This document shows, piece by piece, positions 54,601 to 63,144 of a stretch of 64,000 bases of DNA (the stretch's first letter is position 1; each line of letters begins with the position of its first letter). A program made the position numbers and the translations under genes. This stretch comes from Pontibacter deserti. GTDB lineage: Bacteria; Bacteroidota; Bacteroidia; Cytophagales; Hymenobacteraceae. The DNA is taken from the NCBI RefSeq assembly GCF_023630255.1, contig NZ_JALPRS010000001.1, positions 310,001-374,000 of the forward strand, given 5' to 3'. The notes beneath the pieces are model-generated. The model was not told the origin of the DNA, searched no databases, and worked only from the letters and a program-made list of their open reading frames with translations.

Positions 54601-54633
54601 AAAAAAGGGAAGCAGTTTTATGCTTCCCTTTTT
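54601..54633. terminator. Shared terminator of the LytTR operon and cphA
   Basis: AAAAAGGGAAGCA / TGCTTCCCTTTTT stem with a 6-nt loop, between the convergent genes ending at 54555 and 54652. Confidence 0.88.
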
Positions 54634-54651
54634 GTTATAGTGCCTGTGAAC

Positions 54652-57282
54652 TTATTGCTCCGCGTTTAATTTACGGTGCTGTATTATCCTGAAGTTCTCA
54701 ACCAACTTAACTGCCTCGTGTATGTCTTCTGAAAAGAGAGCTATAAAAGCACTTTCCGGTGCATATTCCAAGGCATAAGCCAGCGCACTCGATTCCTGTT
54801 TAATTTCTTTAGGTTCAAGTTCAGGTTTTACAGAGAAAATGCCTTCTTTCAGGAGGTTGTTTATTTCCTTGCCATCACGACCGCGCAAGTCTTTATCCTG
54901 CCTGATGATGATCTCATCGAAAATCTCTGCAGCAATGCGGCCCACCTCTTTCATATCCTCGTCGCGCCTGTCGCCTATACCTGCAATAATGCCTATTTTA
55001 GGAAAAGCTTCAGTATTCTTGATGAAATCTCCGATAGCCTGCATACTTGCCATATTGTGTGCATAGTCAATCAATACTTCGGCTTTTGGTAACTTAAACA
55101 GGTTCATACGTCCCGGGGTAGTTTCAGGGGAAGGTATAAAGGTGCGCAGCGCTGTTTTGATCTCGTTTATCTCCAGGTGAGAAATGTAAGCCGTTAAAGT
55201 GGCGGCCAGCACATTGTAGATATTGAACCTGGCTTTACCTCCGAAAGTAAGCGGAATATCTGCTACCCGGTCTACGCGTATCTTGTAAGTGTTTTTAAAT
55301 ATCGATACATATCCGTGCTCATAAACAGCAGCCAAGCCACCTTTAGAGATATGCTCTATAATGCGCGGGTTATTTTCATCTAAACTGAAGAAAGCGACTT
55401 TGCAGCGCAGGCCGGTAGCCATGTCGTATACCAGGTCATCATCTGCATTCAACACAGCATAGCCTTCCGAGCAAACAGTTTTAGGTACAACAGCTTTCAC
55501 TTTTGCCATATCCTCCACAGTGTGGATGTCGCCCAACCCAAGGTGGTCTTCTGAAACGTTCATGACGATACCAACATCACATTGCGTAAAAGCTAGCCCT
55601 GAACGCAGCATACCGCCACGGGCAACTTCAAGTACAGCATAATTTACGGTTGGGTCTTTCAGCACAAACTCGCTGCTGTAGGCGCCGGTCGTATCTCCTT
55701 TAATGATCTTTTTGCCTTGTATGTAAATACCATCTGTGGTGGTAAAACCTACCTTGTGGCCTTTAAAGTTAAGTATATGCGATATCAGCCTGGACGTGGT
55801 CGTTTTACCATTTGTACCGGTTACGGCAATGATCGGAATACGGGAAGGGCTGTTGTAAGGAAACAGCATATCGATGATCGGCTCTGCAACGTTTCGTGGC
55901 AAACCTTCGGTTGGAGAAATGTGCATCCTGAGTCCCGGAGCGGCATTAACCTCAATAACAGCACCTCTGGTATCCGGCAGCGGTATGGCTATGTCGGTGG
56001 TCATTACATCTATCCCGCATATATCCAGCCCAATTATACCGGCTATTCTTTCAGCCATCAGTACGTTATATGGATCTACAATATCAGTTACATCGGTAGC
56101 TGTACCACCGGTGCTCAGGTTAGCTGTTTTCTTTAAGAATAGTTCTTCCCCGTAAGGAAGTATAGTTTGCAGGCTTATACCTTTCTCCCGAAGTATGCCA
56201 CGGGTGATGCGGTCAACTTTTATGTGTGTCAGCTCTTTTTCGTGGCCAACACCCCGCCTTGGGTCTTTGTTTACCTGATTAATTAACTGCCTTATACTAG
56301 ATACGCCATCGCCTGTAACCATAGCAGGTGTACGTTTGGCGGCAGCAACAAACTTACCGTTTATAACCAGCAGCCTATAGTCGAAGCCTTGAATAAACTG
56401 CTCTACCATAACTGCCTGCGAGTAGCGTTGTGCCTCTGCAAACCCTTTGGCTGCGTCCTTCCAGGTCTGTATGTTTATACTTGCTCCTTTGCCCTGATTG
56501 CCATCCAGCGGTTTGGTAACTATAGGGTAGTCAAGTTCATCGATAGCTTCTTCCAGTTCACGCAACGAGTAAACTATCCGGCCTTTAGGTACAGGTATGC
56601 CAGCTTCTTCCAGAATATGCTTGGTCATGTTTTTATTGCCGGCATTCTCAACTCCGAAAAACGAAGTATGGCTGCTCATGGCTGCCTGAATGCGTTGCTG
56701 GTAAATACCATACCCAAGATGGATATGACCGCTTTGCCTGTTCTGGATGTATGGAATATTACGGTTGATGGCTTCCTGCACAATAGCTTCTGTAGTTGGA
56801 CCGAAATACTCGTCTTCCCTGATCTGGTGCAGTTTGGCTACATCCTGGATCACGCTTACTTTTTCGCCGTTGGCTAAGGCTTCTGTTATGCGTACGGCTG
56901 CTTCGGCGGCATATTCACCTGCCCGTTCTTCCTGGTAAGAGAAAACAATGGTGTCAATGTTAGGTTCGCTGGTGGCGTAGCGTCTGCCGTAACCGCTGTC
57001 CATACCTGCCATTGTCTGCAGTTCCAGCGCGATATGCTGTACTACTTTGCTTAAGGTGGTTCCTTCCTCTATTAATCTGATAAAGCCTCCTTCGGTACCC
57101 TCAGATGAACGGTGTTTGTACATGCCGGGGAATAGTTTCTGAAGCTTTTGAGAAAAATTTGGGATCTCGTTGGTCAGTACATGCTGTTTGTCCTCAAGGT
57201 CTAGTTTAAGCACAATAATTTTGGGATGCTTGATAGACCAGAAGTTAGGCCCACGCATTATTTTCAGTTCGACGATCTTCAT
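54652..57282 (-). CDS. cphA: Cyanophycin synthetase
   Basis: An 876-residue enzyme, the family length. N-terminal domain (KIVELKIMRGPNFWSIKHPK), central ATP-grasp domain for Asp addition (YPIVTKPLDGNQGKGASINI, VEQFIQGFDYRLLVINGKFV, EVNAAPGLRMHISP) and C-terminal Mur-ligase-like domain for Arg addition (IIAVTGTNGKTTTSRLISHI, VLEVARGGMLRSGLAF, LIDYAHNMASM). It polymerises Asp and Arg into cyanophycin, a nitrogen-rich cytoplasmic polymer. It is monocistronic here and unlinked to cyanophycinase at 25 kb. Confidence 0.95.
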   Translation of the reverse strand: MKIVELKIMRGPNFWSIKHPKIIVLKLDLEDKQHVLTNEIPNFSQKLQKLFPGMYKHRSSEGTEGGFIRLIEEGTTLSKVVQHIALELQTMAGMDSGYGRRYATSEPNIDTIVFSYQEERAGEYAAEAAVRITEALANGEKVSVIQDVAKLHQIREDEYFGPTTEAIVQEAINRNIPYIQNRQSGHIHLGYGIYQQRIQAAMSSHTSFFGVENAGNKNMTKHILEEAGIPVPKGRIVYSLRELEEAIDELDYPIVTKPLDGNQGKGASINIQTWKDAAKGFAEAQRYSQAVMVEQFIQGFDYRLLVINGKFVAAAKRTPAMVTGDGVSSIRQLINQVNKDPRRGVGHEKELTHIKVDRITRGILREKGISLQTILPYGEELFLKKTANLSTGGTATDVTDIVDPYNVLMAERIAGIIGLDICGIDVMTTDIAIPLPDTRGAVIEVNAAPGLRMHISPTEGLPRNVAEPIIDMLFPYNSPSRIPIIAVTGTNGKTTTSRLISHILNFKGHKVGFTTTDGIYIQGKKIIKGDTTGAYSSEFVLKDPTVNYAVLEVARGGMLRSGLAFTQCDVGIVMNVSEDHLGLGDIHTVEDMAKVKAVVPKTVCSEGYAVLNADDDLVYDMATGLRCKVAFFSLDENNPRIIEHISKGGLAAVYEHGYVSIFKNTYKIRVDRVADIPLTFGGKARFNIYNVLAATLTAYISHLEINEIKTALRTFIPSPETTPGRMNLFKLPKAEVLIDYAHNMASMQAIGDFIKNTEAFPKIGIIAGIGDRRDEDMKEVGRIAAEIFDEIIIRQDKDLRGRDGKEINNLLKEGIFSVKPELEPKEIKQESSALAYALEYAPESAFIALFSEDIHEAVKLVENFRIIQHRKLNAEQ

Positions 57283-58077
57283 AAAACAAGGAATTGAACT
57301 TTGTATACTTATAAGCTTAGTTGTATTAAGTATAGAGTATCTATATATAGTTAAAAGGAAGGAAAAAGTTAAAATAGGTCTATTTAGCTATACGTGCTGC
57401 TAGTGATTGCGTAAAAAAAAGATGTGATAAATACGTAATAGTGCTCACAGAATTAGTAGTATAAGGGCTAAACTAAGTATAAACACCTACAAATTCTGGT
57501 CTGCTATAGTATAATCCGGGCCTGTTTATAGGTTGGGCAGCAGTTTCTTCAGGATGTGGGAGTTAAGGATCTGACCCCGTTGTCTGGTATCTGCAAATAA
57601 GCATTTACACATAATTTGCAGTAGCAGCTGCTTTGTATAAATTGTCATTTTCCAATAGTCCTTGCTGAACACATGCTGTCTGCACCTCAAAGCAATTCTA
57701 ACTTATTACTAAACGATAACCACTTTCATTTCAAGATCATTTCCAGCAGAAACTTTTTCTGTTACCAGGTATAAATCCAACCGGAACTGCTTTTACAGGA
57801 ATACAACAATGGTAACTATAAATAAAGAAACCGATACTTAGCGTTAACCTGCAGGCTACCTTAAAGCTTTTAAAAACAATGCAGGCGGCAAGTTTATAGT
57901 CTGGATAAAGCTCTTAAAATTTAATTCCGGTAGTATACCGGGTACCTTGAAGGCAGTTGGTATAAGTACCTATCGGGGTGCGGCTAATCCGTATTTGCAT
58001 GTATAAAGGCTGTAAATACATTAACAATTATAGCTGCCTGCTTAAAGGCATCGTAAATTCAATTATTAAAACTTTCT

Positions 58078-58143
58078 ATGGAATGTAACTTCTCGGAAGA
58101 GGGTTGCAGTTCGCCCTTAAAGATTGAGAGTGGCCATACCTGA
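58078..58143 (+). CDS. Possible 21-residue leader ORF overlapping a terminator stem
   Basis: ATG GAA TGT opens MECNFSEEGCSSPLKIESGH, Thr, then TGA. Its last seven codons form the 5' arm of the stem at 58121-58178. That arrangement resembles an attenuator leader, in which translation melts the terminator. A weak RBS-like TTAAAAC lies 12 bases upstream. No gene follows closely, so the role is uncertain. Confidence 0.3.
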   Translation: MECNFSEEGCSSPLKIESGHT

Positions 58144-58178
58144 TTAGGTGCTGAGGATGGCCCTCTCACATCTTTTTC
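58121..58178 (+). terminator. Terminator-like stem in the gene-free stretch
   Basis: AGATTGAGAGTGGCCAT pairs with ATGGCCCTCTCACATCT (bulges only), enclosing a small ACCT-GATT-AGGT hairpin, and is followed by TTTTTCT. It ends some transcript that carries no recognised gene. Confidence 0.65.
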
Positions 58179-58253
58179 TGTTGAAACAATAAATGATGTG
58201 TTTAGAGCAACAGCTTCTTAAGAATAAATAGGGTGTTTGTTTAGCACCTCCCG

Positions 58254-58289
58254 ATAAGCACTGGTAACCCTTACTGGTGCTTTTTTATT
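58254..58289 (+). terminator. Second terminator-like stem in the gene-free stretch
   Basis: AAGCACTGGTAA / TTACTGGTGCTT with two G:T wobble pairs and a 3-nt loop, then TTTTTT. It lies 262 bp before the regulator at 58552. Confidence 0.65.
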
Positions 58290-58551
58290 TAGTCAATTCT
58301 GAAGAAGAGTAGTATAGGGGTAATAGATTGATTCATCATAAATAATGGCTTACCTTGTCTGTAAATACAAAAACAGAGTATAAAGTAAAAGAGGCTTTGG
58401 CTACCTAAAGAAGTAAAGGCCTGGTTCTCTCTATTTTCCGAACCAGTTATACTTGATCGGTAAAACCATTAGCAGGTGCAGCTACTATACTTACAAGGTA
58501 TGTAAAGGTATATATTAAAGCACAGTACATTTTTAAGGAGTAAATAACGGT

Positions 58552-59226
58552 ATGGAAGCACAGGAAGTAATCAGAGTCATAATTGCGGAAGATCATGTGA
58601 TATTGCGCCAGGGACTCAAAATGCTTTTAGATGAAGATAAAGAAATTGAAGTAGTAGGGGAGGCTGGTAACGGTACTGAGTTACTGGAGATGTTATCGAA
58701 AACACCTGTAGATGTAGTGCTAATGGATATAAACATGCCTGAAATGAACGGCTTCGAGGCTACAGAGCGTGTGGTTAAAGAATTTCCGGACACAAAGGTA
58801 ATAGCCCTCTCGATGCTTAATAACCTGCCGTTTGTACAAAAGATTCTACAGTGTGGGGCTTCGGGTTACCTGCTTAAAACTACCGGAAAAGATGAGCTCC
58901 GTTCAGCTATAAAATTAGTGGCAGGCGGTACAAACTATATCTGTAGCGAACTCTCTATAAACATGCTTTCTAATTCATTTGGAGGAGGGCCTGTGGTAGT
59001 GGAACATGAAGACCATGCCGGCTTATCTAAAAGAGAAATAGAGGTACTAGGCTTAATTGCAGAGGGCTTTACAAACGCTGAGATAGCAGATAAGCTTTTT
59101 ACCAGTAAGCGCACGATAGAAACGCACCGCCAGAACATACTGGAAAAAACAGGAGCAAAAAATACAGCCAATCTTATAAAGTATGCCATTGGGCACAAGA
59201 TAATTGCTGCTGATATGCCGGAGTAA
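58552..59226 (+). CDS. NarL/FixJ-type response regulator
   Basis: A 224-residue regulator with receiver (VIIAEDHVILRQGLKMLL, phospho-Asp in VVLMDINMPEMNGFEAT, Lys in GYLLKTTGKDELR) and LuxR DNA-binding domain (LSKREIEVLGLIAEGFTNAE, then TSKRTIETHRQNILEKTGAK). A HisKA_3-type kinase lies convergent at 59741-62062, separated by a 100-residue unknown protein, and is the best candidate partner. Confidence 0.93.
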   Translation: MEAQEVIRVIIAEDHVILRQGLKMLLDEDKEIEVVGEAGNGTELLEMLSKTPVDVVLMDINMPEMNGFEATERVVKEFPDTKVIALSMLNNLPFVQKILQCGASGYLLKTTGKDELRSAIKLVAGGTNYICSELSINMLSNSFGGGPVVVEHEDHAGLSKREIEVLGLIAEGFTNAEIADKLFTSKRTIETHRQNILEKTGAKNTANLIKYAIGHKIIAADMPE

Positions 59227-59250
59227 GCTGTATACAGCGATTGCTTATTT

Positions 59251-59553
59251 TTAGAAAGCGGAGTTACCTGATTTGTTTGCCATGCGCTCTAATGTGCAGT
59301 GGGCATTCAGTAAGCTTTTAAGAGTTGCGTAATCGAAGGAGCCGAAGGTAATAAATTGTATATCAGAGAAGAAAATTTCCAGTGAGTTTTGCAGATCAGG
59401 AGCCAGGCTTATACTTTTTGCTTCATCAGATGCAGAAGGTTCAGGCAGGACCTGTAAGCTCTCGTCTAGTATCTTAACTATAAAAGTTTTAATCTTACCC
59501 GCGGCCTGCTTATCCTCATACTCCTGAAGCAACGCATGCACTTTTTCTACCAT
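59251..59553 (-). CDS. Hypothetical protein between a response regulator and a kinase
   Basis: A 100-residue mostly helical protein (VHALLQEYEDKQAAGKIKTF ... ILDESLQVLPEPSASDE ... LKSLLNAHCTLERMA). I recognise no family. It is convergent with the response regulator (24 bp apart) and on the same strand as the kinase 188 bp upstream, so it could be transcribed with the kinase. Confidence 0.55.
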   Translation of the reverse strand: MVEKVHALLQEYEDKQAAGKIKTFIVKILDESLQVLPEPSASDEAKSISLAPDLQNSLEIFFSDIQFITFGSFDYATLKSLLNAHCTLERMANKSGNSAF

Positions 59554-59740
59554 CGGAACCTCTGCTGTTTGTTCAACCTTCTGTTTTATACTTTGCCTGT
59601 TTACGAGTCTGTACTATTTGCCAGTGCATGCTAAGCATATAAAGGTACTTTTAAAAATAAATTCATACATCGGTATCAATACTGAAATAACAGCTCAGTA
59701 TAAAACGAAGAAGTCACTCTTATATCAGGAGTTTATACTT

Positions 59741-62062
59741 TTAAACGGAAGGGCCTGCTTCGGCATGTAGCGGTAAACGAATCTCGATAAGGGTACCTTT
59801 ACCAGGAGAGGCGGTTATTTTAAAAGAGCCGTTCAGTAAATTTACCCTATTCTTTATAGAACTTAAACCAATGCCCTGGCTATCCACATGCTCCGCATTA
59901 AACCCTTCCCCATTGTCTTCTGCCAGCAGCACAAGTTTATCAGCCTGTTTTCGTAATAGCAGTTGTGCTTCAGTGGCCTTCGAGTGTTTTACAATATTGT
60001 TCGCCAATTCCTGAGCTATGCGGTACACCACTATCTGCAGGTATTTCTCAAGTTTATCTGGCAGGCTGAGCACCTGGCAATTTATATGTAAGAACGGGCT
60101 GCTAAGCGAAACCCCGATTTCATGAAAGGCTGTAATAAGACCGAATTGCTCCAGCACTACAGGCGTAAGCTCGTGGGAAAGACTGCGGGTTTGGCTTATA
60201 GCTGTCTGCAATATTTTATCTACCTGCAAAAAGTTAGCTGCTATATCCGGGGCATTACTTATACTTTGTCCGCGTAAGCGGTCGAGGTTAATTTTAGCTG
60301 CATACAATACCTGGCCGACACCATTATGTAAAGCTTCGGATATCCTTCTTCGTTCTTCTTCCTGGGCATCCATTATAGCTAATAGCAGATTCTTTTGCTG
60401 ATTCAGGCGTATCTCCAGGTTTTCCTGTGCCAGCTGCTTCACTTCTGTAATATCCAGGTCTATGCCAAGTACTTTTTCTGTTTCACCAAAAGTATTGCGG
60501 AGCGGTAAGGTCTTTATTCGTATTGTGTGTACTTTTTCTTTTACAGTAACCCGAAATACATTTTCCAGGGGCTCTTGGCTTTTCAGTATCTGGCGGATGA
60601 TCTTTTTTACCAGCGGGAGGTCTTCAGGAAGAGTAAAGGCAAGGTATGTATTCAGGTTGATGGGACTACCTGCCGGTAAATTAAACATACGATACATACC
60701 ATCAGACCACGTAAGTTTCCGGGTTATTACATTATATTCCCAGCTACCCATGCATGCCACTTCTTCGGCCTGCTTCAGCACATGGTATTGTTTTGTGAGT
60801 TCCTGCTCTGCCAGTTTATACTTGGTAATGTCTTGTACAATGCTGATATAATGTGTGGGCTTCCCGTTTTTATCGCGGTTAAATACTTTACCACGGGTGC
60901 GGTACCAGATCACTTTATTTTTATCTACAACACGGTAATCTAACGTATGGATTTCATCGTTGGCAGCAGTCCTGAATTTTTCTATAAAACAATGCAGGCT
61001 ATTTCTATCGTCAGGGTGGGCTCTGGCTAAAATCTGGTCATAGCTAATAGCTAAGGTTTCCTGGTAACGCTCCTCGTTTTCCTGGTAAGGTCTCCGGTTC
61101 ACGAAATCGAGCTTATTGGTCAGCAGATTAAACAACATAATAAAATCAGGGGTGGCAGCCATGATCTGCTCAATAAACAACATGCTATCCCGTAGCGCTA
61201 TTTCTGTGTTCTTCCGCTCCGTTATTTCCGATGTAATAGTAACCACGCCATCATTCAGCTTTACAACTGACTGATGAAACCACCCATCAAACTGCTCAAA
61301 ATTATAATGTTGATCATACTGTAACGGTTGGCCTGTTTCTGTTACTTTAACCAGCTTACCAAATATACCTGTCTCCTTTACGCCGGGGTTCAGGGTTAAC
61401 AGGCTTTTGCCTATTACATCTCCATACATCTCAAAAGACTTTTGGTTATTCAGCTCCCAGGTAAAATCGATTATCTTGTTATCAGCATTCCTTACTGCTT
61501 TAAATACTTGTATCATATCAGGAGAACTATCCAGCGTTGCCTGAAGAAAATGCCTGTTTATACTTTCCTCTTCGGTGCCCTGTTGCTGGCTCTCCAATGT
61601 ATTGTGCTCTTTTTCCTGATCAATAAGCTGTTCAGGAGCTATACTTTGAGCTTGTCGAACGTCCAGGTTATTGGTTTCAATCTTGTGTATAATATAAAGC
61701 ACTTCTCCCTGTGCATCTAACACAGGAGTGTTTAAACAACTGAAGGAGTTGGTTTTAGCGCGGGGAGGAGTTTTTGTACCAAAAGGGCTGTACTGATTTA
61801 CGCTGATGCGATGCGGTTTTTTAGTAAGAAGCACCTTTTGAAGTGAAGCTACCATATCAGCATTAGCTTGCGAAGTCTGGACGTTGTCCGGGAAGGCAGC
61901 AAATATACTTTTGTCTTTTAGCTCGTCTCTTAAAGTATAAGTTGCTGCCAAATAAGCGTCAGAGGCTGTTAAGACAGTTAGCTCTGGCGAAAGTATAAGA
62001 TAAGAATCCGGAACCTGTTCAAATACTTTCAGAAACTCGGTGGGCAGGGTGGCAGTTGACAT
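59741..62062 (-). CDS. Multi-PAS sensor histidine kinase, HisKA_3 type
   Basis: A 773-residue soluble kinase: an N-terminal PAS (LKVFEQVPDSYLILSPELTV), like that of the kinase at 30725, then three more PAS/PAC units at about 170-290, 295-420 and 430-555 (VVTITSEITERKNTE; YISIVQDITKYKLAEQEL), a HisKA_3 box (EERRRISEALHNGVGQVLYA, phospho-His) and a HATPase domain (AQELANNIVKHSKATEA, AEDNGEGF, GIGLSSIKNRVNLLNG). The H-box reads LHNGVGQ where the common form is LHDxxGQ. Partner most likely the LuxR-type regulator at 58552. Confidence 0.92.
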   Translation of the reverse strand: MSTATLPTEFLKVFEQVPDSYLILSPELTVLTASDAYLAATYTLRDELKDKSIFAAFPDNVQTSQANADMVASLQKVLLTKKPHRISVNQYSPFGTKTPPRAKTNSFSCLNTPVLDAQGEVLYIIHKIETNNLDVRQAQSIAPEQLIDQEKEHNTLESQQQGTEEESINRHFLQATLDSSPDMIQVFKAVRNADNKIIDFTWELNNQKSFEMYGDVIGKSLLTLNPGVKETGIFGKLVKVTETGQPLQYDQHYNFEQFDGWFHQSVVKLNDGVVTITSEITERKNTEIALRDSMLFIEQIMAATPDFIMLFNLLTNKLDFVNRRPYQENEERYQETLAISYDQILARAHPDDRNSLHCFIEKFRTAANDEIHTLDYRVVDKNKVIWYRTRGKVFNRDKNGKPTHYISIVQDITKYKLAEQELTKQYHVLKQAEEVACMGSWEYNVITRKLTWSDGMYRMFNLPAGSPINLNTYLAFTLPEDLPLVKKIIRQILKSQEPLENVFRVTVKEKVHTIRIKTLPLRNTFGETEKVLGIDLDITEVKQLAQENLEIRLNQQKNLLLAIMDAQEEERRRISEALHNGVGQVLYAAKINLDRLRGQSISNAPDIAANFLQVDKILQTAISQTRSLSHELTPVVLEQFGLITAFHEIGVSLSSPFLHINCQVLSLPDKLEKYLQIVVYRIAQELANNIVKHSKATEAQLLLRKQADKLVLLAEDNGEGFNAEHVDSQGIGLSSIKNRVNLLNGSFKITASPGKGTLIEIRLPLHAEAGPSV

Positions 62063-62482
62063 AAAGTATTATTGCTTTGGAAAATCTGAAAAGCAGTGTA
62101 ATTGGGTAAGGTAAGTATAAATAGTGCTATCTACAACATTGCACCCTATGGAGTAAATTGTACAAGCGGTTTAGCTTTGTTTAAGTATCAAACAGTAAAG
62201 TATGGTAGTTATCTGAACGTAATCAAGAAGCACCGGTTACGCTTGCAGGCAGCTACAGAGTTTGTATTGTTTGCAGGGGCTGCTTTATAAATTTTATAAT
62301 TGATTGCTGTAACAACTGTTTTTGAGAATCGTTCTTCCATTCTGAAGAAGTCAATCATAACTTTAAATTTGCAACTACGCTAACAGAAGTTATATATAAG
62401 ATGATTCTTACCGCTACTTAATTAGTAAAAATGGCTGAAGATTCTTGTTAGAAAGCCATAGATAACCTTTATTTACATTATT
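62063..62482. other. Divergent intergenic region
   Basis: About 420 bp between the kinase (minus) and cupin (plus). A 62-codon open frame at 62102-62290 lacks coding character or a plausible RBS, and I see no clear promoter or hairpin. Confidence 0.5.
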
Positions 62483-63007
62483 ATGAGTAACACCCTTACC
62501 ACAATGAGTTTAGAAGAAGCCAAGCAAACGTTGTTCACCGAAATAGAGAGAGAGCTTGCTGATCAAGGCTTTAACATAGAGAAGAAAGACATGAGCAGGC
62601 CCTGGGGCGGCTTTTTTGTAATAGATGAAAAACAGGCACCCCGATTTGCCGAAGTATACTTTAACCAGGTACCAGTTGATGAGCTAAAGATATCCGGTAA
62701 GCTTAGTCCGAAGATATTGGTGGTGGCACCGGCCAAAAGATTATCCTGGCAATACCATTTTCGGCGTGCTGAGATATGGAAAGTATTGAAAGGAGAAGTA
62801 GGCGTTGTAACAAGTGAAACTGACGAAGAAGGTGAACTTCAGAAATTGGCACCTGAAGCATTGATAACTTTAAAACAAGGCGAACGCCACCGGCTGGTTG
62901 GCTTAACTGACTGGGGCGTTCTGGCTGAAATCTGGCGCCATACCGATGCCGAAAAACCCTCAGACGAAGAGGACATTGTCCGGCTGCAGGATGATTTTGG
63001 CAGATAA
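62483..63007 (+). CDS. Cupin-domain protein, mannose-6-phosphate isomerase type II-like
   Basis: A 174-residue cupin: SRPWGGFFVIDEKQAPRFAE at residues 39-58, then VAPAKRLSWQYHFRRAEIWK with the cupin metal-site His and Glu, and ITLKQGERHRLVGLTDWGVL, then EIW in the second cupin motif. This matches the C-terminal phosphomannose isomerase domain of ManC-type proteins, here without the nucleotidyltransferase. It may isomerise a sugar phosphate or simply bind sugars. Single gene with its own terminator. Confidence 0.82.
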   Translation: MSNTLTTMSLEEAKQTLFTEIERELADQGFNIEKKDMSRPWGGFFVIDEKQAPRFAEVYFNQVPVDELKISGKLSPKILVVAPAKRLSWQYHFRRAEIWKVLKGEVGVVTSETDEEGELQKLAPEALITLKQGERHRLVGLTDWGVLAEIWRHTDAEKPSDEEDIVRLQDDFGR

Positions 63008-63020
63008 GTATAGCATACCC

Positions 63021-63053
63021 AAAAAAAGCCTCTTACCAAGAGGCTTTTTTTTT
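63021..63053 (+). terminator. Terminator of the cupin gene
   Basis: AAAAAAAGCCTCTT-ACC-AAGAGGCTTTTTTTTT stem, 14 bp after the cupin stop. Confidence 0.9.
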
Positions 63054-63144
63054 GGTAAAAATTAATTTAGGTTGGGAAGTATAAAAGCTAACCCTATACT
63101 AACTATAACACCATTCACTTTAACTAACAGTTGATACATAGCAG

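Larger units (their letters stand above)
57283..58551. other. Gene-free stretch
   Basis: About 1.27 kb with no open frame over 60 codons on either strand and no match to RNA genes I know. Its 5' part is AT-rich and featureless. Its 3' part (58.07-58.29 kb) holds a 21-residue ORF and two terminator-like stems, listed separately. A small RNA transcribed toward the right is possible. Confidence 0.6.

Noticed and set aside
57540..58300. tRNA, tmRNA or 6S RNA in the gene-free stretch
   Set aside because: No cloverleaf, no GTTCGA-type T arm in the right context, and no tag-like ORF; only terminator stems are supported.
62102..62290. A 62-codon plus-strand frame before the cupin gene
   Set aside because: No RBS, mixed composition, no family resemblance; treated as chance.
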